From: Candidatus Ectomicrobium neotermitis
GTDB taxonomy: Bacteria; Elusimicrobiota; Endomicrobiia; Endomicrobiales; Endomicrobiaceae
Reading direction: 5' to 3'
Length of the DNA stretch: 7,556 bases
NCBI GenBank assembly: GCA_031283745.1
Contig: JAITBH010000101.1
Location: forward strand, 1-7,556
Both the position numbers and the translations under genes were made by a program. Below, piece after piece: positions 1-7,400 of this stretch (positions within the stretch are counted from its first letter, which is position 1; every line of letters begins with the position of its first letter). The notes beneath the pieces were generated by a model, which ran no database searches, was not told the DNA's origin, and was given only the letters and a program-made list of their open reading frames with translations.

Positions 1-247
1 TCTAAATCAGCAACAGGGTAGCCGTCTAAACTCCTCCACGAAGTGGGATAAACAAAGAAAATATCCACATTTTTTGACGCTTTCTTAGGCAAAGCCAGCC
101 AATGGCTGCTGTCTGAATAATCAACTGCCTCAACTGTAATCCCCTCAACTGCCTGAACTTTCTGAGCAAATGCCTCTTGAGGCAGTGCAAAAATAGCACC
201 CCCTACAAAAACAATGCTCAAAACCGACAAAATTAACCTTTTCATAA
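1..247 (-). CDS. Secreted DUF3089-like (alpha/beta hydrolase-like) protein, N-terminal part
   Basis: This is the start of a minus-strand gene that runs off the left edge; about 82 codons are visible. The first 27 residues form a typical signal peptide: MKR, then a hydrophobic stretch (LILSVLSIVFVGGAIFAL), then a likely cleavage site after AFA (residue 27). The mature protein is therefore probably exported. After the signal comes DYSDSSHWLALPKK followed by VDIFFVYPTSWRS. This 'DYS..xxWLALP ... VDxFFVYPT' layout resembles the N-terminus of DUF3089 proteins, which are predicted alpha/beta-hydrolase-fold enzymes of unknown substrate. The catalytic serine would lie outside the window, so activity cannot be judged. 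The ATG has a strong Shine-Dalgarno (AAAGGAGGG on the minus strand, about 253-261). The gene is divergent from the por operon. The family call rests on a recalled motif and is moderate; export is more certain. Confidence 0.68.
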
Positions 248-416
248 TTTCCCTCCTTTAATATCTAAAACCGATTTTCCTAAATTTTTTGCTGCCTTTA
301 CCATTTTGCCCTCCTTTCTGATTTTTATTGCAACTTTATTTGACCGCATTCTGCCGCTCTGTTCCTAAAAAACACCTCCCAAATCTACCTCAAAATTCCA
401 AAAGATACGCCCAAAT

Positions 417-467
417 ATATCCACAGCAAAAAGCGACTTATCCACAGATTTTATATAAATATCCCCA
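417..467 (+). repeat. Three DnaA-box-like direct repeats, 21-bp spacing
   Basis: Three same-strand 9-mers start at 417 (ATATCCACA), 438 (TTATCCACA) and 459 (ATATCCCCA), each followed by G. The middle one is a perfect match to the bacterial DnaA-box consensus TTATCCACA; the outer ones differ at one and two positions. The start-to-start distance is exactly 21 bp both times, close to two helical turns, so the sites face the same side of the helix. The intervening 12-base spacers are A/T-rich and not conserved. The array ends 12 bp before the -35 element of the por promoter, which suits a regulator binding site. DnaA is the obvious candidate binder, but another regulator could use the same core. 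Confidence 0.6.
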
Positions 468-479
468 GTTTTTATGGTT

Positions 480-508
480 TTGATTAAAGAATGCAAAAGT
501 GTTAGTAT
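480..508 (+). promoter_or_regulatory. Sigma-70-type promoter for the por operon
   Basis: A -35 element TTGATT (480-485; consensus TTGACA) is separated by 17 bp from a -10 element TAGTAT (503-508; consensus TATAAT). The three bases before the -10 are TGT (500-502), which fits the extended -10 'TGn' motif. Transcription would begin near 515, giving a leader of about 40 nt before the first por gene. It is the only convincing promoter seen upstream of the seven-gene plus-strand run. Confidence 0.65.
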
Positions 509-540
509 TCACATTTGTTGGTAGTCGGACAAAAAAGAAC

Positions 541-547
541 AAGGAGG
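541..547 (+). promoter_or_regulatory. Ribosome binding site of porG
   Basis: AAGGAGG is a near-perfect anti-16S match. It decides between two adjacent in-frame starts: GTG at 552 would sit only 4 nt downstream, while ATG at 555 sits 7 nt downstream, the usual spacing. ATG at 555 is therefore preferred. Confidence 0.8.
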
Positions 548-554
548 TTCAGTG

Positions 555-1136
555 ATGGTAGCAAAAATGATTGAAATTCGTTGGCATGGCCGCGGCGGGC
601 AAGGTGCAAAAACCGCGGCTCTTTTGTTTGCCCAAGCAGCTATGGCGACAGGCAAGTATATTCAAGCTTTTCCTGAATATGGCCCAGAAAGAATGGGAGC
701 GCCTGTGCAGGCATTTAACCGAATTAGCGACGACCCTATTACTATTCATTCAGGGGTAACAAACCCTGGTTATGTGGTGATTCTCGACCCGACTCTTATA
801 GAAACTGTCAATGTTACAGATGGAGTAAGCAAAGATGGGAAGGTTATAGTCAATACCTCTTTTTCGGCTGATGAAATTGCCAAGCAGCTCGGAATAGATA
901 AATCCCAAGTTTGTGTAGTAAATGCTAGTCAAATTGCCCAAGAAACCATCGGACGCAATATCCCCAATACTCCTATGTTAGGTGCATTGGTCAAAGTTAT
1001 CGGCAATTTAGACATCGGAGGCGTTTTAGAGGATACAAAGAGCAAGTTGTCGGTTAAATTTGCCAAAAAGCCCGAGGTTATTGAGGGCAACTTGTCATCT
1101 ATCAAACGTGCTTATGATGAAGTAAAGGTTTCTTAA
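555..1136 (+). CDS. porG: Pyruvate:ferredoxin oxidoreductase, gamma subunit
   Basis: This is the gamma subunit of the four-subunit POR (pyruvate + CoA + oxidised ferredoxin to acetyl-CoA + CO2 + reduced ferredoxin), a cytoplasmic enzyme. The product is 193 residues, the usual size for a separate gamma subunit. Family hallmarks are EIRWHGRGGQGAKTAA at residues 7-22, which opens the 2-oxoacid:acceptor oxidoreductase gamma domain, then FPEYGPERMGAPV (39-51) and IPNTPMLGAL (136-145). These match the Thermotoga-type PorG closely as I remember it, which favours pyruvate over branched-chain or indole 2-oxoacids as substrate. The CoA-binding domain in single-chain POR corresponds to this subunit. The chosen start is ATG 555; GTG 552 would add one residue. 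It is the first gene of the operon, with porD 22 bp downstream. Confidence 0.93.
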   Translation: MVAKMIEIRWHGRGGQGAKTAALLFAQAAMATGKYIQAFPEYGPERMGAPVQAFNRISDDPITIHSGVTNPGYVVILDPTLIETVNVTDGVSKDGKVIVNTSFSADEIAKQLGIDKSQVCVVNASQIAQETIGRNIPNTPMLGALVKVIGNLDIGGVLEDTKSKLSVKFAKKPEVIEGNLSSIKRAYDEVKVS

Positions 1137-1158
1137 ATTAAGGTTTAGGAGGAAAAAA

Positions 1159-1473
1159 GTGAAAAAAGAGGAAAATAGAAAGTTTAATGTTAGCGAACTT
1201 GTCGAAGCGGGCTTAGTTGAGGGGGGAACAGCGGAAGCTTTTCTCACTGGCAGCTGGCGTTCCGATAGACCTGTTTGGGACAAAAATAAGTGCATACATT
1301 GTTTGAACTGTTGGATCTCATGTCCAGATTCATCCATAAAGATAGCGTCTGATGAAAAGAGGGTGACGGTTGTGACGGGCATAGATTATGATCATTGCAA
1401 AGGTTGCGGCATATGCGCCGCGGAATGTCCTCCAAAGATAAAAGCACTCTCTATGGAACAGGAAAAGAAATAA
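1159..1473 (+). CDS. porD: Pyruvate:ferredoxin oxidoreductase, delta subunit (2x[4Fe-4S] ferredoxin-like)
   Basis: This 104-residue subunit carries electrons from the TPP-proximal cluster of the beta subunit towards external ferredoxin. Two full ferredoxin motifs CxxCxxCxxxCP are present: Cys45/48/51/55 and Cys80/83/86/90, which bind two [4Fe-4S] clusters. The N-terminal 40 residues include a segment with TGSWRSDRPVW, typical of POR-type delta subunits and absent from free ferredoxins. The start is GTG at 1159, supported by AGGAGG at 1147-1152 with 6-nt spacing. The stop at 1471-1473 is 18 bp before porA. All eight cysteine ligands are intact. Confidence 0.94.
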   Translation: MKKEENRKFNVSELVEAGLVEGGTAEAFLTGSWRSDRPVWDKNKCIHCLNCWISCPDSSIKIASDEKRVTVVTGIDYDHCKGCGICAAECPPKIKALSMEQEKK

Positions 1474-1491
1474 TTAAAAGGGGTTAATGAA

Positions 1492-2694
1492 ATGATAAAG
1501 ACAATATATTCAAAAGGAAAACTCGCAGCAAAAACAGGAAATGAGGTTATGGCTGAGGCTATGCGTCAGATAGAACCCGATGTAGTAGCGGCTTATCCTA
1601 TAACTCCTGCTACCGAAATTGTTCAGATTTTTTCGCAGTTTGTTGCTGATGGAAAGGTTAAAACGGAGTTCGTTGCCGTTGAAAGCGAACATTCCGCTAT
1701 GTCTGCTACTTTAGCCGCCACTGCGGCAGGGGCAAGAGCGATGACTGGAACCTCCTCACAGGGGCTTTGCTATATGTGGGAAATGTTAAACATTGCGGCA
1801 GGTTTGAGGCTTCCCGTTGTTTTAGCAGAGGTAAACAGAGCCATCTCAGCTCCGATAAACATTCACGGCGACCAATCAGACACTATGGGCGCCCGTGATA
1901 CAGGCTGGATTCAGATTTATTCAGAAAATTCTCAAGAAGCTTATGACAATATGATTCAGGCAGTCAGAATTGCCGAAGCAGCTAAACTCCCCACCCTCAT
2001 CACCACAGACGGCTTTATTATCTCCCACTGTATGGAAGTTGTAGAGCTTTATCCCGATGAGGATGTCAAAAAGTTTGTAGGTCAGTATAAGCCCGATAGG
2101 TATCTTTTAGATGTTGACCGTCCCGTAACTTTGGGTTCAATCGAGTTGCAGGATTTCTATTTTGAACATCGTTGGCAGCTTGCCCAAGCCATGAGAGACT
2201 CTAAAAAGATTATTTCTGAGGTTGCGGAAGACTTTGAGAAGACTTTCGGCAGGAAATATGACTTTTATGAGAAATATAAACTTGACGATGCAGAGATAGC
2301 TATTGTTGTGATAGGTTCAACAGCGGGAACTGCCAAAGTAGCAGTAGACGCATTAAGAGAGAAAGGCGTTAAAGCGGGCTTATTGAAAATTAGAGTGTAT
2401 AGGCCTTTCCCCGCAGAACTCATCGCCAAGGATTTGGCCAAGATCAAAGCTTTTGCCGTTTTAGACAGAGCTGATTCTTGTTCTGGAACTTTTGCACCTC
2501 TTTATACCGATGTTGTTGCGGCTTTATATGCAGCAGGTGTAAGTGCTCCAAAGGCGATAAATTATGTTTACGGTTTAGGCGGAAGAGAGATAAGTGTTGC
2601 TCATTTAACTCAAGTTTATGACACGCTTTCTAAGATAGCATCAGGAGATGCCCAAGCATCAACCAATCTTGAATACATAAACGTAAGGTTGTAG
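1492..2694 (+). CDS. porA: Pyruvate:ferredoxin oxidoreductase, alpha subunit
   Basis: This 400-residue subunit provides the pyrimidine-binding half of the TPP site and the substrate pocket. Visible signatures are IEPDVVAAYPITPAT (27-41), where the TP motif lies next to the substrate; VESEHSAMSA (63-72), where Glu64 is the conserved residue that activates TPP; TGTSSQGL (85-92); and EVNRAISAPINIH (113-125), where Arg116 is the conserved arginine likely to contact the carboxylate of pyruvate. A second domain follows at about 264-310, with a GSTAGTAK loop and KIRVYRPFP. The length is normal for separate alpha subunits. ATG 1492 is preceded by AAGGGG (1478-1483). porB begins 38 bp downstream. The overall pattern is POR-like; a related 2-oxoacid substrate cannot be fully excluded. 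Confidence 0.94.
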   Translation: MIKTIYSKGKLAAKTGNEVMAEAMRQIEPDVVAAYPITPATEIVQIFSQFVADGKVKTEFVAVESEHSAMSATLAATAAGARAMTGTSSQGLCYMWEMLNIAAGLRLPVVLAEVNRAISAPINIHGDQSDTMGARDTGWIQIYSENSQEAYDNMIQAVRIAEAAKLPTLITTDGFIISHCMEVVELYPDEDVKKFVGQYKPDRYLLDVDRPVTLGSIELQDFYFEHRWQLAQAMRDSKKIISEVAEDFEKTFGRKYDFYEKYKLDDAEIAIVVIGSTAGTAKVAVDALREKGVKAGLLKIRVYRPFPAELIAKDLAKIKAFAVLDRADSCSGTFAPLYTDVVAALYAAGVSAPKAINYVYGLGGREISVAHLTQVYDTLSKIASGDAQASTNLEYINVRL

Positions 2695-2732
2695 CGGCTA
2701 TCAAATCATTGAAAATAAAAGAGGAGAAAAAA

Positions 2733-3677
2733 ATGGCAAATCTCAAAGAATTAAGCAAAAACCCTGAAAGGCTTAGCGGCGGACATCGCCTATGTGCGGG
2801 TTGCGGAGCCGGGGTAGTAATGAGACAGACTTTAATGGCAGCAGGTGCGGACCCTGTCGCTGTAGTGTGTGCAACGGGTTGTGTGGAAGTTTCCACAACT
2901 ATCTATCCCTTTTCAGCATGGAAAGTTCCTTTTTTCCACAGTGCTTTTGAAAATTCTGCGGCAACAGCCAGCGGAGTTGAAACTGCATACAAGAGCCTCA
3001 AAAAACAGGGCAAGATAAACAAAGACATCAAATTTATAGCTTTCGGCGGAGATGGAGGGACTTATGACATAGGCCTTCAGTCTTTATCGGGTGCAATGGA
3101 AAGAGGACACAATATGCTTTATGTCTGTTACAACAATGAAGCATATATGAACACAGGTATTCAGCGGAGCGGTGCTACCCCTAAAGGTGCAGACACCACA
3201 ACAGCTCCTGCCGGCAAAAAAGAGCAAGGCAAAGCCCAAAACGAGAAGGATCTCACAGCTATTATGGTTGCCCACAATATCCCTTATGTCGCTCAAAGCT
3301 ATCTCGGCAACTGGAACGATTATGTGACGAAAGTTCAGAAAGCTTTAGCTGTCGACGGACCGGCTTTTATAAACATTCTCACCCCTTGCCGTTTGGGTTG
3401 GGCTTATAAGCCTGAGGACACGATGGCTCTTTCAAGACTTGGAATGGAAACCTGCTTTTGGCCGGCTTTTGAGGTGGTAAACGGTGTATACAAAATCACT
3501 GTTTTCCCCAAAGAAAAGAAGCCGATCACAGAGTTCTTAAAGCCTCAAGGTCGTTTTAAGCACTTGTTAAAGCCCGAAAATGCAGGGGTTATTAAGGAAA
3601 TTCAAGATTACATTGATCTTAAATGGGAGATACTAAAGAGACGCGACGAGTTAGGAAAACAAGGTATACCTGCTTAA
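2733..3677 (+). CDS. porB: Pyruvate:ferredoxin oxidoreductase, beta subunit (TPP-binding)
   Basis: The beta subunit binds the diphosphate and Mg2+ of TPP and the proximal [4Fe-4S] cluster. In the 314-residue product the likely cluster ligands are Cys21 and Cys24 (HRLCAGCGAG), Cys50 (CATGC) and Cys219 (TPCRLGW). The TPP/Mg motif is GGDGGTYDIG (105-114), followed by the conserved YNNEAYMNTGIQRSG stretch (133-147). I chose ATG 2733 because GAGGAG (2721-2726) stands 6 nt before it. The frame also opens at a TTG at 2709, which would add eight Lys/Glu-rich residues that include the RBS itself, so that start is unlikely. The stop codon overlaps the RBS of the next gene, indicating tight coupling. 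Confidence 0.94.
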   Translation: MANLKELSKNPERLSGGHRLCAGCGAGVVMRQTLMAAGADPVAVVCATGCVEVSTTIYPFSAWKVPFFHSAFENSAATASGVETAYKSLKKQGKINKDIKFIAFGGDGGTYDIGLQSLSGAMERGHNMLYVCYNNEAYMNTGIQRSGATPKGADTTTAPAGKKEQGKAQNEKDLTAIMVAHNIPYVAQSYLGNWNDYVTKVQKALAVDGPAFINILTPCRLGWAYKPEDTMALSRLGMETCFWPAFEVVNGVYKITVFPKEKKPITEFLKPQGRFKHLLKPENAGVIKEIQDYIDLKWEILKRRDELGKQGIPA

Positions 3678-3688
3678 AGGAGATTCAT

Positions 3689-3916
3689 ATGAGCATAAAA
3701 GAGAAAGTTCAAAAAGCATTAGACGGGGTTAGGTCAGGGCTTCAGGCAGATGGTGGAGACATAGAATTAGTAAATGTCAGCGATGACGGAGTGGTTCAAG
3801 TTAAACTTACAGGGGCTTGCGGGTCTTGCCCAATGGCACAGATGACCTTGCAGTTTGGAGTAACAAAAGCTGTCAAAGATGCAGTCCCAGAGGTTAAAGA
3901 AGTTCAAGCGGTATAG
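3689..3916 (+). CDS. NifU C-terminal-domain protein (Fe-S cluster carrier)
   Basis: This small protein of 75 residues consists only of the NifU C-terminal domain. The signature is ADGGDIELVNV (20-30) followed by LTGACGSCPMAQ (40-51), with the CxxC pair Cys44/Cys47 that binds a labile [4Fe-4S] cluster between two monomers. Proteins of this family (Nfu-like) store or deliver Fe-S clusters to target enzymes. Directly behind porB it plausibly serves POR, but this is inference from position. The start is ATG 3689 with AAGGAG at 3677-3682 (6-nt spacing); the RBS overlaps the porB stop. The frame stays open upstream to 3623 inside porB, but nothing supports a start there. Its stop is one base before the next ATG. 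Confidence 0.9.
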   Translation: MSIKEKVQKALDGVRSGLQADGGDIELVNVSDDGVVQVKLTGACGSCPMAQMTLQFGVTKAVKDAVPEVKEVQAV

Positions 3917-3917
3917 T

Positions 3918-4466
3918 ATGCTAATAGGCGTTCTTTCCGATACGCACAATGACGGTGGATCAATACAAGAAGCAATAATGTTTTTTAATCTCCGCAATGT
4001 CGACATTGTTCTGCATTGCGGAGATATTTGTCTGCCCCAATATGCGGCTTCCTTTCATGAATTACACAGTGGATTTAAGGCAGTTTATGGCAACAATGAT
4101 TTTTATTCCACAGAGTTAGACAGAGTTATTTCCCAGTTTGGCATCATCTCGCGTCAACCCTTCAAATTTAACCTCAAAAACAAATCTTTCATCATGACCC
4201 ACCAACCCCCCTCCATAACCACTGGAGCCGATTTCATTTTATTTGGGCACACACATAAGAAAAAAATCCAAAAAGTAGGGCAAACCATCATCTTAAACTC
4301 AGGAGAAGTATGCGGTTGGCGTTATGGCATAAAAACAGTTGCCTTAATTTATCTGCCCGACGAAAAAGGAAAAGCAAGTAACAGCAGTTTGCTTGGCTGG
4401 GAGGAAAAAGCAATAAAAGTGGAAATTTTTGACTTAAAAAGGAAAACCGTAGTGGACGCTATTTAG
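3918..4466 (+). CDS. MJ0936/YfcE-type metallophosphoesterase
   Basis: This 182-residue product is a calcineurin-like phosphoesterase of the Metallophos_2 (MJ0936/YfcE) type. It has the five family motifs in order: SDTHND (Asp8, His10), GD (Asp36), GNND (Asn59), THQPP (His95) and GHTH (His111, His113). These residues make up the two-metal (usually Mn2+) centre, so the enzyme should be active. Members cleave phosphodiesters in vitro; their natural substrates are mostly unknown, so I give no substrate. The length agrees with the family (about 160-185). ATG 3918 follows the upstream stop by one base (TAG-T-ATG). No Shine-Dalgarno is evident, so translation probably depends on reinitiation after the NifU-like gene. 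An earlier ATG at 3879 would overlap that gene by 38 bp and add a basic tail; it is less likely. Confidence 0.92.
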   Translation: MLIGVLSDTHNDGGSIQEAIMFFNLRNVDIVLHCGDICLPQYAASFHELHSGFKAVYGNNDFYSTELDRVISQFGIISRQPFKFNLKNKSFIMTHQPPSITTGADFILFGHTHKKKIQKVGQTIILNSGEVCGWRYGIKTVALIYLPDEKGKASNSSLLGWEEKAIKVEIFDLKRKTVVDAI

Positions 4467-4479
4467 GCTGACAATCAAA

Positions 4480-7400
4480 ATGATCAAAACAATTTACCTA
4501 TCAGACATCGGGGGCGGGGCAAAAGCCCATTATCTTTTTAATTTCTTATCGGAGCCGTCATCGTCCGATATTTGTGTGTTTGCTTTTGTCAAAGAGGAGA
4601 TACTGCAGGATTTTTATGAGGACATAAAAACTTTTTTTGGCGAGGTTGCTCCTCAAAAGGTGTTTTTATATCCTCCCGACAATCTATCAGCCCGAATTGA
4701 AGTAGTTGAAAAGGTTAAAAACCTCTCAAATTTCATTGTTTGTGCTAGCGACTCATCTCTATCGGCACCCCTTCCTGCTCATGGCTCAGACGAATCTTTT
4801 GTGATAGAGGCAGACAAGAACTACCAGATGGCGGACATTATTATGCGTCTAGCAAATATGGGTTATTCGCGTCAGCCTTTTGTTGAGGACAGGAGGCAGT
4901 TTGCGGTGAGAGGGGAAATAATTGATGTTTGGGTTGGCAATGCACAAAACCCTAACCGCATACTTTTTGAGTTAGATATTGCTCAATCCATAAGATGTTT
5001 TGACCCCATAACCCAGCTTTCTAATGATCACATCAACGAGATAAATATCCTCCCCGCTGAAATTAAAGATTGCACCTCAACCCTCAAAGATTATTTTCCG
5101 CATGTCACAGCCCGGAAGTTCCTGTTTTTTGATTACAAACTCGATAGAGATGAAGAAGAAAGCCTTGCTCAAAACCTCTTGATAAATGACCCGCTCAACC
5201 CAAAAGCTGTCCCTCAAAACTATAAAAGTTTTGCGGGCTTTTCGGGCGATGCGGGTTTTTTTATGAACTCCATAGAAAATTTTGCCAAAAATGGGGTTAC
5301 GGTAAAGATTTTCTGTGCAAATGTCGGCGAGCAGGAAAGAATTGTTGACCTCTTAAACGATAGACGGCTTCAGTCTGAAAAAATCGAGCTGTTTTTGGGG
5401 TATTTGTCCGAGAGTTTTTATATTGAAAAAACCCAAACCGCTTTTGTCTCAAGCAGGGAGATGCTTTATAAAAGGAAGCCCGTCAATTTCCCTAAAATTA
5501 AGGGCGGCAGACGCATTTCCGATATTTGGGAAATTTCCGCCGGCGATTATGTTGTCCACGAAAAATACGGTATCGGCAGATATGTGGGGCTAAAAACCAT
5601 TTTGCGGGGAAATAAAGAGTCCGACTACCTATGTATTGAATATGCACAAGGCGACAAACTTTATGTCTCCCCTGATGCCATAAAAAAGGTCAAAAAATAT
5701 ATCGGCGTTGAAGGGGCAAAACCAAAACTTTATTCGATGGATGGTCAGGCTTGGGAAAAGGTGAAGTCAAAAGCCCGGGAGGAGGCAGCCAGATTTGCCA
5801 AAGAGCTTTTGGCGCTTTATGCCCAGCGGAGCTTGATTAAGCGGCCCCCCATATCAGGCGAAAGTGTTTGGGAAAAGGAGTTTGCTGAGGCTTTTCCTTA
5901 TGAGGAAACCCCCGATCAGCTCAAAGCGATAAGCGATATCAATTCTGATTTTATAAAACCCTATCCGATGGAAAGGTTAATTTGCGGCGATGTGGGTTAT
6001 GGGAAAACGGAGGTAGCGGCTCGTGCAGCATTTAAGACCATACAATCGGGCAAGCAGGCGGCGGTTTTAGCCCCCACAACGGTTTTAGCACAGCAGCACT
6101 ACAACACTTTTTATAACAGGCTCTCGATTTTCCCTTTGCGTGTTGAGGTTTTAAGCAGATTTCAATCTAAAAGCGCTCAGCAGGATATTTTGCAAGCCCT
6201 CAATACTGGCAAGGTGGATATGATCATCGGCACTCATCGTCTCTTGCAAAAAGATGTCCACTTTTCAAACTTGGGGCTTTTGATCATTGATGAGGAACAT
6301 CGCTTCGGCGTTAAGCAAAAGGAAATGATCAAAGATATGAAAAAGAATATCGATATTCTGATGCTCTCAGCCACCCCTATTCCCCGAACCCTCTCATCAG
6401 CGCTGTCAGGTTTTAGAGACCTTTCCATCATAGAAACTCCCCCCTCAGGAAGGCTTCCCATCGAAACTTCGTTATCTTTATATGACGAAAGCGTCATCAA
6501 AAAGATCATCACAGCAGAACTTTCAAGGAATGGGCAGGTTTTTTATGTTTATAACGAGGTTGTCAATATGGCCGATAAACTCAAAACCCTAAGGCTTCTC
6601 GCTCCTCAAGCTCGGATTGCGTCTTTGCACGGGCAGATGAAAAGTAAAGATATTGAGAGCATTATGTGGAAGTTTACTCACGGCGAGATTGATGTTTTGT
6701 TGGCAAGTGCAATTATTGAGTCGGGTTTAGACATTCCAACGGCAAATACGATGATAATTGAGGACGCACAAAATTTTGGTCTTTCACAACTTTATCAGCT
6801 ACGGGGGCGGGTTGGCAGGGAAAAGCGGAAAGCTTATTGCTATCTGTTTTATTCAGACAAAAACCTAAGCCTTGAGGCAGTAAAAAGGCTTGAGGCTATG
6901 AAAGATTTTGCCGATCTGGGTTCAGGGTTTAGGCTTGCGATGAAAGATTTAGAGATACGCGGGGCTGGTGGGATTTTGAGCAAAAATCAGCACGGTTTTG
7001 TGAGGGATATTGGCTACGATATGTTTGCTCAGCTGCTTGAGGAGGAAGGAATTAAGGCTAAAGGTTATGCCCCCATTCAAGAGGTCTCAAGTTCAGCTTG
7101 CGAGATAAGCTTAAACATCAAAGCCCTTTTGCCGCAATACTATATTGAAGATGAGGACACAAGAATTGGTTTTTACAGGAAACTTGCCGACTCAAAAACG
7201 GCTGAGGATGTTAAAAATCTCAGCTCGGAGATGGTTGACAGGTTTGGAAAGCTGCCCATTGAGGCCAAAAACCTATTTGATGTGGTTTTTTTGAGGCTTG
7301 AGGCGCAAAGGTTTGGTCTTGAGAGCATAAGCGAGGCAAAAAACTATATGTATTTTTATTTTTCAAGGCAGGCAGATTTCTCAAATGAGGCAGTTTCGGG

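Larger units (their letters stand above)
248..554. other. Divergent intergenic region upstream of the por operon
   Basis: This stretch of about 300 bases lies between two divergently transcribed genes and contains no convincing gene. From left to right it holds: the ribosome binding site of the minus-strand gene; a second minus-strand GGAGGG (309-314) just before an ATG (304-302) that may start a very short leader ORF; an unremarkable stretch to about 416; three DnaA-box-like sites at 21-bp intervals; a rightward promoter; and the por ribosome binding site. I saw no strong hairpin terminator and no riboswitch-like fold. No convincing promoter for the minus-strand gene could be picked out by eye. 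Confidence 0.7.

Noticed and set aside
59..69. A further ATATCCACA at about 61-69
   Set aside because: It lies within the coding part of the secreted protein gene, is far from the array and off its 21-bp spacing; probably chance.
417..467. Chromosomal replication origin
   Set aside because: Only three boxes in about 50 bp, no dnaA, dnaN, gidA or rpmH nearby, and the array sits neatly before a promoter. Kept as a regulatory-array finding instead.
1095..1382. Minus-strand open frame of 95 codons over porG/porD
   Set aside because: It overlaps the first ferredoxin motif of PorD on the opposite strand, with low-complexity Phe/Leu-rich sequence; a shadow frame.
2695..2732. Terminator or promoter in the 38-bp porA-porB gap
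   Set aside because: No stem-loop with a T run and no -35/-10 pair is visible; the A-rich stretch is the binding-site region of porB.
3623..3688. Upstream extension of the NifU-like gene into porB
   Set aside because: The added residues are Arg/Lys/Thr-rich, overlap porB and have no binding site, whereas ATG 3689 has AAGGAG at ideal distance.
6234..6512. Minus-strand open frame of 92 codons inside mfd
   Set aside because: It lies wholly over the conserved helicase motifs of Mfd, has no recognisable domain and is best seen as a shadow of the real gene.
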